Origin: Cercis canadensis
Taxonomy: Eukaryota; Streptophyta; Magnoliopsida; Fabales; Fabaceae
Assembly: GCA_003255065.1 (NCBI GenBank)
Contig: QAOA01005007.1
Location: 103,778 to 167,777, forward strand
Direction: 5' to 3'
DNA: 64,000 bases
Shown here piece after piece: positions 46,667-57,412 of the stretch. The notes below the pieces were generated by a model. That model saw only the letters and a program-made list of their open reading frames with translations, was not told the origin of the DNA and did not search any database. Numbering within the stretch: position 1 is the stretch's first letter; each line of letters opens with the position of its first letter. The position numbers and the translations under genes are program-made.

Positions 46667-46685
46667 ACAATTCTAGTTATAAAAT
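46667..46685 (+). terminator. Probable U5 3'-end processing box
   Basis: ACAATTCTAGTTATAAAA just after the terminal stem resembles the plant snRNA 3' box, CA then 3-10 bases then AGTNNAA, with one shift in the last part. Confidence 0.45.
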
Positions 46686-47356
46686 TTCAACTCCGTTTGT
46701 TGTGTAAGAATCAAAATGGCCTTTCATAGTTGAAAAAATACAATTCAATTTTTGGGACTATGAAGAAATATTATCATCAAGCAGCTTAGAAAAGTTTTAC
46801 ATGTAAGTGAGGTGGCCATTGCAACTCTTAATTGTTTTTAGAAGTTTCCATTAAGCCTAAGGTTCATTAACCCACATGAATTGGGACATGATGGTGGTCC
46901 AAGCCCAACATTAAATGCATTCGGTGGCAAAAACTCCAGAAAATGAAGTAGTCTTGTCTTTTATTGAGGATTAATAGGACCAAACAATTTGGACGTCAGC
47001 ATAAAGAAACCCATCCACGTATCTATAAACTGTAAAGTAATCACCTCATGCCATTTGTGACAAACATCAAACACCCTTTCCTCATATGCAACCAAAACTT
47101 TTCTCTCTCTCTCTTTCTACAAGGTTGTATAGCTGTCGCAGAGTGCTCAGAAGAATGTAGTAGGAAAAAAAGAAGAGAATTTAACCATATGGTAACTGTA
47201 ATTGAAAAGAGTAAAGAACCTGCCAAGGCAAGAATAATATAAAGTAGCATTCATATATAGCTATTGACAACTTGGTTACACATATCACATGTAACATCCA
47301 ATTTACAATGAACATTTTTATGCCTAGGCTAGGCGGTAAATAAACAGCAGCCAAAT
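46686..47356. other. Spacer between U5 and the proline-rich protein gene
   Basis: No gene recognised. The last part (from roughly 47200) is probably the 3' UTR of the minus-strand gene at 47357-47812. A CT tract lies at 47101-47115. Confidence 0.4.
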
Positions 47357-47812
47357 TCAGAAAAGAAAAACAAAGGAAGAGGAAAGCATCATAAGCGGGA
47401 CCAGAATTGGCAGAAGAAGCATTGAGGCAGAGTTTTCTCCTTCTCCATAAGGCACATAGGTATAAGGATTTGGAGGAGAGTAAGTGTAGGGAGGTGGTGG
47501 GGTGCTGGACTGAGCACCTGGTGCTGGAGGGCACTTGCTTTGGCCTTTCTCATGTGGTGGTGGTGGTGCTCCATAGATGGCATAGCCAGAACCAGAAGGT
47601 GGTGGAGGAGATGCTGCAGGCGGTGGTGGATTTCCATAAGAAGGGTACTCAGAAACTGGAGGTGGAGATTGCTGACATGGGTCCTCACATTTTGAGCAGT
47701 TTACACATGCTGCTGGAGATGGCATCACATCCCCAGAAGCTTCAAAAGCAAACATGGACATATACACTAGCAATAAAAGGGCTACAAGCTGTGGAAACTT
47801 TGATAAAAACAT
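47357..47812 (-). CDS. Small secreted proline-rich (hydroxyproline-rich) protein
   Basis: A single exon of 151 residues from ATG 47812. Residues about 1-27 are a signal peptide (LVALLLLVYMSMFAFEASG). The mature protein starts with a Cys cluster (CVNCSKCEDPCQQ) and continues with Pro-rich, Tyr-rich segments: QSPPPVSEYPSYGNPPPP, SPPPPSGSGYAIYGAPPPP and TPPPPYTYSPPNPYTYVPYG. SPPPP-type motifs are extensin-like sites for proline hydroxylation and arabinosylation, and the Tyr residues could cross-link in the wall. The C-terminus is hydrophobic (MLLLPILVPLMMLSSSFVFLF), fitting a GPI signal or a membrane tail. Its position between FLA1 and SRT1 matches the hydroxyproline-rich protein gene At5g55750 in Arabidopsis (recalled). 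Function beyond wall structure is not shown. Confidence 0.87.
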   Translation of the reverse strand: MFLSKFPQLVALLLLVYMSMFAFEASGDVMPSPAACVNCSKCEDPCQQSPPPVSEYPSYGNPPPPAASPPPPSGSGYAIYGAPPPPHEKGQSKCPPAPGAQSSTPPPPYTYSPPNPYTYVPYGEGENSASMLLLPILVPLMMLSSSFVFLF

Positions 47813-47959
47813 TTTCTTTTATCTTCACTTTTCCTGGAAAATCAGCTCAGAAGAAAGAGAAGAGAGAAAAACGAGGATTGGAATGATGATCTGAAGGGAA
47901 AAAGATGGTTTTATCAGAGCCTTATGAGGATAGGGATTCTGCAGAGTGTTTTTGTTCAG

Positions 47960-47966
47960 ATTTATA
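47960..47966 (-). promoter_or_regulatory. TATA box of the proline-rich protein gene
   Basis: TATAAAT read on the minus strand, about 150 bases upstream of ATG 47812. Confidence 0.5.
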
Positions 47967-48356
47967 ACCAGCAATAGCCTAATACGGTTTTGGATCTTTC
48001 ACCCCTTTTTCTTCTGCATCCCGGATATGATGCCGCATGGCAGAACATTTGTCACCATAATATTGAAGTAGCTCACATTTTGAACCAGGTTGCATGACTC
48101 TATATGCGGACAAAATGTTAAAACTCTCACCCTTTCTTTTCACTTTTACTTTTCTTTTGCCTTTTCTATTTACGACTTATTTTCTGGTGTACTCAATAAT
48201 AGAGTTTGACACATGCTATAAAATAATAAAAGAGTTCAATCCATTATCCATCTGTGACTCAAAAGGTGAACTTTATTGAGCAAACGTCTCTTCAGAGGAA
48301 AAGAGAACTTATTGTACAATGAAGATTTGAGGAAAGAAACAAATATCTAGTCAACT

Positions 48357-51069
48357 TTAACTCAATAGTGAAGAGTGGTCCAGATCATGGCTATTTAGAT
48401 ATAAATAACTCAACTGCTCCTTGAAATATGATGAGAGAGGCCGTGGAGAGAACCCAGCATAGTCTTTTTCTTCCTTTGCCAAGCATAGGTCACTGTGGTA
48501 TTTGAAGGGATCGTGCTTCTGAGTAAAAGGTTGAGCAGCATATTCCTCCAAAGGCATCCACTTTATGGGAAAAAAAGGACACCCATAAGAATATAGTCAA
48601 GTATTGACCTTCAAACAACACAGATTGCAGAAAGTGGCAAAGATGAGGCACAAATAGATACTAGAATCAAGGAAAATGTGCAAAAGCAAGAGCTTATATG
48701 GCATCTGCATAGTAAGTCACATTTAAGTAATTTTCCTTCATAAGACTATTGGAAATCTTTTTTGTTTGTGTTAATTAAATTTTGTGGTCCATATGCAATT
48801 TTTAGACTCGTTGGTGAGGATTGAGAAGGATTACAGTCATGTACTATGTTCATTATGAATCATTAGGTATATTCAACAATAAAAAGGGCTAATGTCCCAT
48901 TTATTTATATCAATTTATACCTTCACTATGAATCTTTGTTACCAAATGTCAAATCCAATGAAGGATAAGATGTGACATTGAGAAACAAGAGTACCTGAGC
49001 TGCTTCAATTTCCAGGTCTTGCTTTTTGATGTCAAAAGAAAGAGGACGCATCAAGCACATGAAAAACAGATCTGACTTTCCAAAGAATGAATTATGTGAT
49101 TGTCTGTAAATCAAAAACATAAACAGATAAGAGAAAGAAGAAACCGGAGCCTAGTGATGCTAAATTCAATGGAATGTCAGGTTTTGACGTTTTGCAATAT
49201 GAATATAAGAAATTGCTAAGAAAGGTTTTACATGTGTTTCAAGTAGAAATTCATACCTGAATGCTAGTATTTCAACAAATTCTGCATCAATCTGGAGAAG
49301 TGAAAAGATAGACCAAAGTAAATTTTAATTACCAATGATATAATAGAGGCATTCTACAACATGTAGTCATATAACATTGTAGTTGTACATAGACACCTAC
49401 TCCTGTCTCTTCTTTTACTTCTCGGATTGCTGCCGTGAAAAGCTCCTCTCCCTGCAGATAGCAAACCATGTTTCATATTTCTAATGCAATTCAAGTTTTA
49501 ATTTTGCACAAGAAAACCTCTTTGAACATGGACATACCGCATCAACTACTCCAGTAGGAATTTTCCAAACGCCTAGACTGTGGAATCTACCTCTCTTTTC
49601 TTGGACTACAAGCATCTACAATCCCACAAACATAAAAACAAAATTTAAGTTTCCAGAACTACCAGCATGAAACAAGGTTCTATTTACACTCAAAGACAGA
49701 TGTTAAGCAAAAACAAAAGAAAACACATAGATGCACAGCAACATTCTTACATCTCATTTTGTATAGCTGTTTAAGTAAAGCGACAGAAAAAGTCTTCAAT
49801 TTTTTTCTGCCATTTTTAAACTCAAGGAATTCTTTAAAACCAAGTAGGGGAATTTTTCTGAGAAACTGCTGTGCTTGTGTATAGCCCTGGTATATTTTAC
49901 AAATTTTCATCTAACCTTGATAACTCCGGAGGCTTTTTTTATTTTATTTTATTTTTACATCACTTTCTCCATATCAAACTCATTTGGACATTGGAACTGA
50001 ACTTACCTGTAATACATTGGAGGACAGATTTGATGAAAAAGAATGCAGAGAGACATAAACACACAAGAGTAAGGCCCTTATTTGTAATATAACCATTTAC
50101 AAATGAGAGAGCAAGTGTTAAACTTTTCAGGAGTTTACTCTGAATGATATCAAACGCATTGAAGAAATAATGTTATATGATCAATGTGGTTAATTTCTAC
50201 ATCTTATCCTTCTCTGGAATCATTTGAAATATAATTTTGACTAGGAATTACCTCTTTCTTATTATTCAAGACAATAGCACCAACTCCAACACGGTGAGAA
50301 GCATTTGGTGGAATTGTGCAGTCCTTTCCAGGAATCCAGTAAACTAGCATGAGATAGCTAGGCTCAGCATGGTGGTACCAAAAACCCTCCTGCCAACAAT
50401 ATAACACAGACCACTCTTATGCCAAACATATCAATCATAACTATCCACAAAACAAAATGCTTCTTTTTAACCGCAGATTATATGCTAATTACCTTAACTG
50501 CAGTTTCAACCAGATTTACAAGTGCAATAGGTAATTTTATCCACACACCATTTTTCCCCTGCAATCATCAATGTGTGTTAATAATATTAATGAAAGCTTA
50601 CTGACAAGAGGTCAGAATTTCTTACCTTTTTTTTTTATTTTTTAATGGATGAGCCATCTATTTCAGGAAAGATAATAAAAAAAATGCAGTTATATATGCA
50701 GCGAAAAAGGCAAAAGCATATTTTAAGGAGCAGGACACATAGGAACTTTATCATTAGCTTTGTGGAAAACCGAGAATACAATATGAAATTTTGCTTATGG
50801 TTTATCTATCATAGTATCAGTTAGAGTAGTTAATAGGTGAGGACTAGAATGGAAAGAAAAGAAGCTAAAAAAGTTTAACTATTGCAAAAAATGCGGAACC
50901 ATTTTAAGGACACCTGTTGCTTCCATTGCAAGAGTGAAGCTCTAAGCAAAGTAACAAAAACTTGAGAGTCCATAGGCTCCTTCATGTCTACAATGACTCC
51001 TCCATGAGCATCATTGGTGGCAGGGAGAATCTCAACGCATTCAAAAACATTTTCAGATGTACAATCCAT
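48357..51069 (-). CDS. NUDT2: Nudix hydrolase, NUDT2-like
   Basis: Eight minus-strand exons: 50914-51069 (ATG), 50493-50558, 50252-50389, 49538-49615, 49401-49451, 49257-49291, 48995-49103 and 48357-48560 (TAA). All are GT-AG and in phase, giving 278 residues, the length I recall for Arabidopsis NUDT2. The N-terminal domain (MDCTSENVFECVEILPATND ... GVWIKLPIALVNLVETAVK, EGFWYHHAEPSYLMLVYW) is the plant-specific NUDT2/6/7/10 leader. The catalytic Nudix box spans the fourth and fifth exons: G at the start of GVVDAGEE, then REVKEETGI, matching G-x5-E-x7-R-E-U-x-E-E-x-G-U. Family members hydrolyse ADP-ribose and NADH and limit oxidative stress damage in the cytosol; which substrate this one prefers is not readable. 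The C-terminus ends HSSLLS. A leader intron may lie at about 51103-51356. Confidence 0.93.
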
Positions 51070-52064
51070 TTCCTAATACTCGTGCTGGAGTTGCTGAGTA
51101 GAGCTGGCATGAGATGAAATTGCATATCAAATCACAAAGAGATAAATCCCACAATAAGGAAACTATAAAAAAGAGAGAAATTAAAAGAAAAATGAAACCG
51201 CAAGACTTATGTCACATTCAAATTTTATTTTTGCAGCTGCTTATCAGAGTCCTCTCCTACATATTTTCTCTTATAGTCAAAGTAAACAAGAAACGCGGAG
51301 AGCCTATTCAAACACATTCACATAGGGAACTGAAAACCAAGTTGAAGAGAAAATTACCTGGACAAGACAAGAGCACGAAAAGCGAAGAATTTTGGAAGTG
51401 GGTATTGAGTAAGGAATGAAGAGTTAGAGGGCATGGAGTGGCAATTTATAAGGAACTGGGCGCCGCCAAAAGAGTGCTTGGTGACGTGATTCCACTTCCA
51501 CCGCAGTTGCTGCTCAAGTAAGCTGATGCTCTCGTCATAAGTAATAAGCCGCCCATGTTTACTTGGCGATGGATTCATATGGGTGCGCAACACTAGTGGT
51601 GCTACTGTCAATATCAACTAGTTTACCTTATGTTGAATTTCCTACAATTCTATGATTTGCCTTGTGAGATCCTAGATGCATTCTTATTTCATACTCTATA
51701 GTTTCGGTTGAGAGTTGAGTAAATTTTACCTTGTATGTCTAATTTGCACTAGATTTGCCTATAAGTAAACAAGTTTTATTTTATTTTCGATTGAGTTGAA
51801 TAAGTTTACCTAGGATATACATTCTAAGGATCTGTAGAAAAAATTGTTTGTAAACGAGAGATGCATTTTCAGTTTATAATACACAACAATTAAGTTTTTG
51901 GCTCAATTGGCACTTGTCCAATTTAAAACCTAAACAAGGACAATTTTTCCTTTTTTTCATCTTAAATAGATAAAATTAGATTTTTCAGTAGTGGATAAGG
52001 AGAAATTAGGATTAATTCAAAATTATGATTAGATTTTTTAGGAGTTCAAATCTCTTTACCGTCA

Positions 52065-52867
52065 TGTAACTAAAAAGATATTATGTGTACTTGTATTTTT
52101 CTTTCAAAATTAATTATGTAGAACATTATATTATATATATAGAGGTAAGACTAGGTTTGTGGTGAAGAATTCAAAATGTAAGGATTCTAATTAGTTTCGC
52201 AAATGTGATCTTATTATAACAAGTATGAATCTAGTGCAGGGTTTCTTGTTTTGAACATAATTTCAAACATTGAAAGCAATATATATGCAATTCCCACCAT
52301 TCCATTGGATAATGATTGAAGGCGTGACAATAATAAGGGATATGCAAATGGCTGTAGCTTTCGTTATATGTACGTACACGTGAAGTTGAAAACCTAACTA
52401 TAATAAAATTCTCAAGTGCTAATGCACTCAAGTACATAGTCATGGTGTTAATGATTTCAATTTGCNTGTAACTAAAAAGATATTATGTGTACTTGTATTT
52501 TTCTTTCAAAATTAATTATGTAGAACATTATATTATATATATAGAGGTAAGACTAGGTTTGTGGTGAAGAATTCAAAATGTAAGGATTCTAATTAGTTTC
52601 GCAAATGTGATCTTATTATAACAAGTATGAATCTAGTGCAGGGTTTCTTGTTTTGAACATAATTTCAAACATTGAAAGCAATATATATGCAATTCCCACC
52701 ATTCCATTGGATAATGATTGAAGGCGTGACAATAATAAGGGATATGCAAATGGCTGTAGCTTTCGTTATATGTACGTACACGTGAAGTTGAAAACCTAAC
52801 TATAATAAAATTCTCAAGTGCTAATGCACTCAAGTACATAGTCATGGTGTTAATGATTTCAATTTGC
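52065..52867. repeat. 401-base direct duplication around N 52466, probable assembly artefact
   Basis: 52065-52465 and 52467-52867 appear identical and are separated by one N. This is what two overlapping contig ends placed side by side would give. Confidence 0.9.
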
Positions 52868-52880
52868 TGACATCTTTTGG

Positions 52881-53058
52881 GAAGAGATCCAGTCATGTTA
52901 ATTTGAGTCATGTTGCTTAGATCTAAGCCGTCTATTCTATTTAAGGTCATTTCAACCATTAAAACACATTAATATTTAATGGTTGAAATGAGCTTTAATG
53001 AAATGGACGGCTCAGATCTGAGCAACATGACTCAAGTGACATGACTGGATCCAAATCC
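52881..53058. mobile_element. Foldback MITE with 9-10 base target duplication
   Basis: A 178-base near-palindrome. Its left arm GATCCAGTCATGTTAATTTG ... CATTTCAACCATTAAA is mirrored by the right arm over about 80 bases with roughly 85 percent identity, around a loop ACACATTAAT. CATCTTTTGG stands directly on both sides (52871-52880 and 53059-53068), a 9-10 base target duplication (boundary ambiguous by the terminal Gs) that suits the Mutator-like class. No coding capacity. Confidence 0.85.
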
Positions 53059-53135
53059 CATCTTTTGGTACATAAAATAACAGTGAACAACAACAGGATT
53101 ATTTTGGTTCATTTGCACCCACACTGCCGACATAA

Positions 53136-53326
53136 CCAATAAGGTGTTGGCTCAATAAAAATAAGTTAAGTTTCAAGACATTCTTAGGTCAAAGATCATA
53201 AGTTCAAATTCTTTGAATCATATTTATTAGGAAGAATATATTGGTTACTGCTCTCATTCTGAACATGAATTAGTCTCATATCTAAATGGTGTATGAATAT
53301 CCTAAGTATAAAAAAAAAAAAAAAAA
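53136..53326 (+). mobile_element. tRNA-derived SINE with target duplication
   Basis: About 190 bases with a box A-like TTGGCTCAATAAAAATA and box B-like TAAGTTCAAATTCT spaced as in tRNA genes, ending in 17 A residues (53310-53326). GCCGACATAA at 53126-53135 and GCTGACATAA at 53327-53336 form a 10-base target duplication with one change. These are the hallmarks of a LINE-mobilised SINE. Confidence 0.75.
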
Positions 53327-54068
53327 GCTGACATAAAGATAGTGCTTCTAAAGACACGTTAAAAATATTTCAATTATTAAATTTGCATCACATGTAATAA
53401 TACGCAATAATTAGAAAATTTTATATAGTTATGTCATCATGACACATCATATATATATATATAGCTTCTAAGTCAAACAGGAGACAAAATAATTAATTTT
53501 TTTTTCTTAGTTTCTTTACCTATATCGACTTAATTAAAAATATAATTTTCTGATTTTTTTTTCTCAATTTATTGATGTGGATTGTCTCCTTTCTAAAGTT
53601 CATAAGAACACCAAAAAATTATTTTTAGAACATATAAGTTATTGCTGAAAACCTGGCTTAAATATCAAGAAATCGAATAAACAACTCTCAGATATGCGCA
53701 GAATATTTTAAGACCATAGATATTGATACGAAAGAATTACAATTAAGTTTTACTATATGATGTCATATTTCATGTGTTTTTAATTTGTTTTTTGGTCGTG
53801 ATTGTTGATATTTAATATGATTTTGTTCACAGATGGTGACAAGATCAAAGCATTTGTTGGGCCGAAGTGTTAAGAAATATTTATGGCCGAAACCGGGCTT
53901 GGGTTTTATTGAATGAGCTCGGCCCAGTTTTGGATGTATGAAATTGGACAGAGAAAAAAAAAATTCAGATAGTTAATGTACTTCACCTTTTAATATATAA
54001 TTTTCTAATCAACATATAATTAACATGGTTGGTGACTGAATAGTTTATTATTATCTTTTAAAATATAT

Positions 54069-54133
54069 GCAAAATTTTCTTATTTTTTAAATTTCAATTT
54101 NGCAAAAATTTCTTATTTTTTAAATTTCAATTT
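54069..54133. repeat. 32-base duplication around N 54101, probable assembly artefact
   Basis: 54069-54100 and 54102-54133 are the same AT-rich text (GCAAAATTTTCTTATTTTTT and on) with one homopolymer-type difference, separated by one N. Confidence 0.8.
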
Positions 54134-54243
54134 TAATACAAAAAATTAAAAAAAAAATTTTGATTCATTTTCCAAGAAAATTCTGACGTAAATCCAAAGA
54201 AGCTAAGTTAACAATCACTACTAACCTCATTTTGTTTTTGTTG

Positions 54244-54317
54244 GAACACTACTAATTTCATTTGACATGAAAATATGAGAGAACACTACTAATCTCATTT
54301 GACATGAAAATAGGAGA
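54244..54317 (+). repeat. Two-copy 37-base tandem repeat
   Basis: GAACACTACTAATTTCATTT and the rest of the unit occur twice head to tail with two differences, with no N between, so it is a real local duplication. Confidence 0.8.
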
Positions 54318-54451
54318 GAAGAGCAACCCGTGATTTCCTTTTTTTTTTTTTTTTAATCCAAGAATCTTTGTTAAACATTATCTTTTGAATGAAACTAGAT
54401 TTATTAGATTTGAGACACGGATCACACTGTAAAAACACTTACAACTATAGT

Positions 54452-54998
54452 TTTGTGTAAATTAATGCTTTAAAAACCTTTCCTTTTATTAAAGTGAAGT
54501 CTCGAACACAAAATATTCTTCTTACAAAATAAATCATGTGGTCATCTTATCTATAACCAATTGAAAGGAGAGATACTATAAGTGACATTTTTGTAAGTTT
54601 GAATTGATCTGAACCTGAAAGGCGATGAAACCAAACATGTAACCCAACAGTGAAGGATAACAATTGTTTTGACAAAAAATTCCAAAAATTTGATTTCAAA
54701 GAGGACTATGCTTCACGAGAGCTANTTTGTGTAAATTAATGCTTTAAGAACTTTTCCTTTTATTAAAGTGAAATCTCGAACACAAAATATTCTTCTTACA
54801 AAATAAATCATGTGGTCATCTAATCTATAACCAATTGAAAGGAGAGATACTATAAGTGACATTTTTGTAAGTTTGAATTGATCTGAACCTGAAAGGCGAT
54901 GAAACCAAACATGTAACCCAACAGTGAAGGATAACAATTGTTTTGACAAAAAATTCCAAAAATTTGATTTCAAAGAGGACTATGCTTCACGAGAGCTA
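54452..54998. repeat. 273-base duplication around N 54725, probable unmerged alleles
   Basis: 54452-54724 and 54726-54998 match over 273 bases with about four single-base differences and no gaps, separated by one N. The pattern fits two heterozygous contig ends left side by side. Confidence 0.88.
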
Positions 54999-57412
54999 GG
55001 CACACCTGCGTTGCGTAGGTGCAATCACAGTTTGTTTGAACTTTGAACGAGGTAATGGCTGTTTTGCGGTTTTGGCACTCAAAAAATCTGTTTGACTTAT
55101 CCTTTATGTTTCTTAATTGGAGGCAGCGAAGGAAAAGAGAGCCACCTTTGACTGTGTCTTACAAATCTGTCACTACGTAATCAATATCAAATTTGAATCC
55201 TTTTTTTTGTTTTGCTTCTTTTTCACAGCTCTTATACCATAATCTTTCTCCCAAGCAACTTTAATCATTCTGTTAACATGATAATGTGATTACACAGTAA
55301 ATGTACTATTTATCTCATTAATAACAACAAAAAAGAAAACAGTTTCTGATGTTTATATGTATTATACCTATTAAATTAATCTATAATACCCTTCATAAAA
55401 CAGTGCTTCTTGAACAAGTGTTTCACAAGTATGTTATATGTTGGTGTTTGATAAAGAAGGTGATAGATGAAAGTACTACAACTTCTGCTATTCCAATATT
55501 TGAACTCTCCGCATTGCACTTTCATCAAACAATAGAATGCAAATGGTTGTTGTTTCATTTTAATTTTTTTTTTAAATTCGAATATAAAATCTACAAACTT
55601 TACAGATAATTTTAGTATCACTCAGTCATACACAATCTAATCCATTATTTTACTCTTTTTTTTGGGCCATGCATTATTTTACTCTTAAGTATACAATTCA
55701 ATCTTAAATGGTAAATTTGTGTATATGAAGAACAATTTTTTTTGGCCACTTGTAAACTTATATGGTGCAATCGTCTTTTGTTATACAAAAAAAATTAAAA
55801 AATATCACATAAATTCCATTTGAGCACATATATATTTGGCGAGATGAGGATATAAAAGTGTAAATATGAAACCTATTAATTATAAAACAAATTATCACTA
55901 ATTCATGCTTAACTATTTATGAACCTATCTAATTTCAGTCTTTCCATTTCTGCCCATATCAAACAAACAAAATTACTAGCTAGTAGGAGTATTTCACACA
56001 CATGAAGAACTCTCTAGAACACTCAATAGGAAAGAAGAGTATAAAGTGAAAATACAAAGAAAAGAGGAAGAAAGAATGTAGTTGGGTTGGAAGATTGGTG
56101 CTTTTGGCAATCGTTTTCTGAATTCATGACCATACGTATGCCATGAGGCAATGTCTCATTTTCAAGCAAACATATAAATTTGGTTAAACATCAAAACGTC
56201 AAAACTTGGGTTTGTGAAACCAAATTTTATCTTAGCCACCACCTTTCTATTTGTGAGATTTACCATCTAAGATCCAAAGGTCACAAATCACCATTTACAA
56301 AAAAAAGAAGTAAAATGTCAATAAATTTAATGCTTTTGTGGATGCAATGTAAGGTGACTCGGTGGCAACTAAGAGCATTTATAATGGAATACATATTAAT
56401 TGTAAATTAATTGCATTTATTTCAAAACAGATAAGTGCTCAGTTGGAAAACAATAATAACTTTATATAAATCTAAAATTACACCACCAAACACAAATTGA
56501 GTGGTTGATAATTTGATATAAAGAAAACCAAAGAGTCGTGTGTGACCTGTTATTATTATTATTCCCGTATTTATCTTTAAAATTTTATTATTTCCATTAA
56601 GATAAATCTATTTCTTGGCTGGCATTATAACTTTATTGTAAGTTTTACAACCCAGTATAGAGAAATTGATAGACATCAAGTTGTCATGTTCCAGCTTTTA
56701 AGATTGAGAGATTTTCAGAATTTGAGGTTAAATTGTGGTGTGCGGCTCTTAGAGGTTTTTACTTTTTAGTGTTATTGCGGTATTATTATTAGCAGTTTTA
56801 AATATTTATTATTTTTTATACCAGAGTTATAAACATATTGTAAGGTAAATATTTAATTCTTAATAAAAAACAAATAAAAAATATATAAATTTTAGTAAAT
56901 TGAAAAGTCTATTTTTTTTTTTAAAAAAAACAGAAAATAAATAAATTATCTTTAAGAAGATATAATAATAATTGAATACTCAGTATTTTATGGTATAAGT
57001 CCTATACTCAAATTTTATTAAAACGAAATGGGTTAAGATTATGAGGAGATAAATTGTATAGCTTATAATAACAAAAATTTTAAAACTTTTTCCAAGTATT
57101 AAAAGGAAATCTAGACATTTTTTTTTATATAAAAAATCTAGACCATCATCGTTTGTGGTAAGTAATTTTGAGAATTAATAAAGAAATATTTGTCATTTGT
57201 TGCGGGGCTGATATGCTGGGGAATGCAAGTGACTATATTGGCTTTTGGGGTCTCCTTAAAAGAAGCAAAATACTTGCCCAGATCTTACTCTCTCTGAGCA
57301 ACACAGGGAAAGAGGAAAGGCCTACTTCTCCATTCCCTTGAAAGAGAAAGAGAGAAAGTTAGAGACTTTCAGAGACGGAGACCTTATTCAGCCAGCAGAC
57401 TCAGTCACCACC

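Larger units (their letters stand above)
51070..57412. other. Repeat-rich intergenic region
   Basis: From left to right: leader and promoter of the Nudix gene (to about 51450), an assembly duplication (52065-52867), a foldback MITE (52881-53058), a SINE (53136-53326), a second and third assembly duplication (54069-54133, 54452-54998), a small tandem repeat (54244-54317) and AT-rich DNA. The SRT1 leader occupies roughly the last 120 bases. Open frames within are chance or repeat-derived. Confidence 0.55.

Noticed and set aside
47407-47886. 159-residue plus-strand frame
   Set aside because: It overlaps the proline-rich protein gene in antisense; the minus-strand product has a signal peptide and repeated Pro motifs.
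52231-52959. Two near-identical minus-strand frames (about 70 and 108 residues)
   Set aside because: They exist because the same 401 bases appear on both sides of an N, and the longer one runs into a MITE; not genes.
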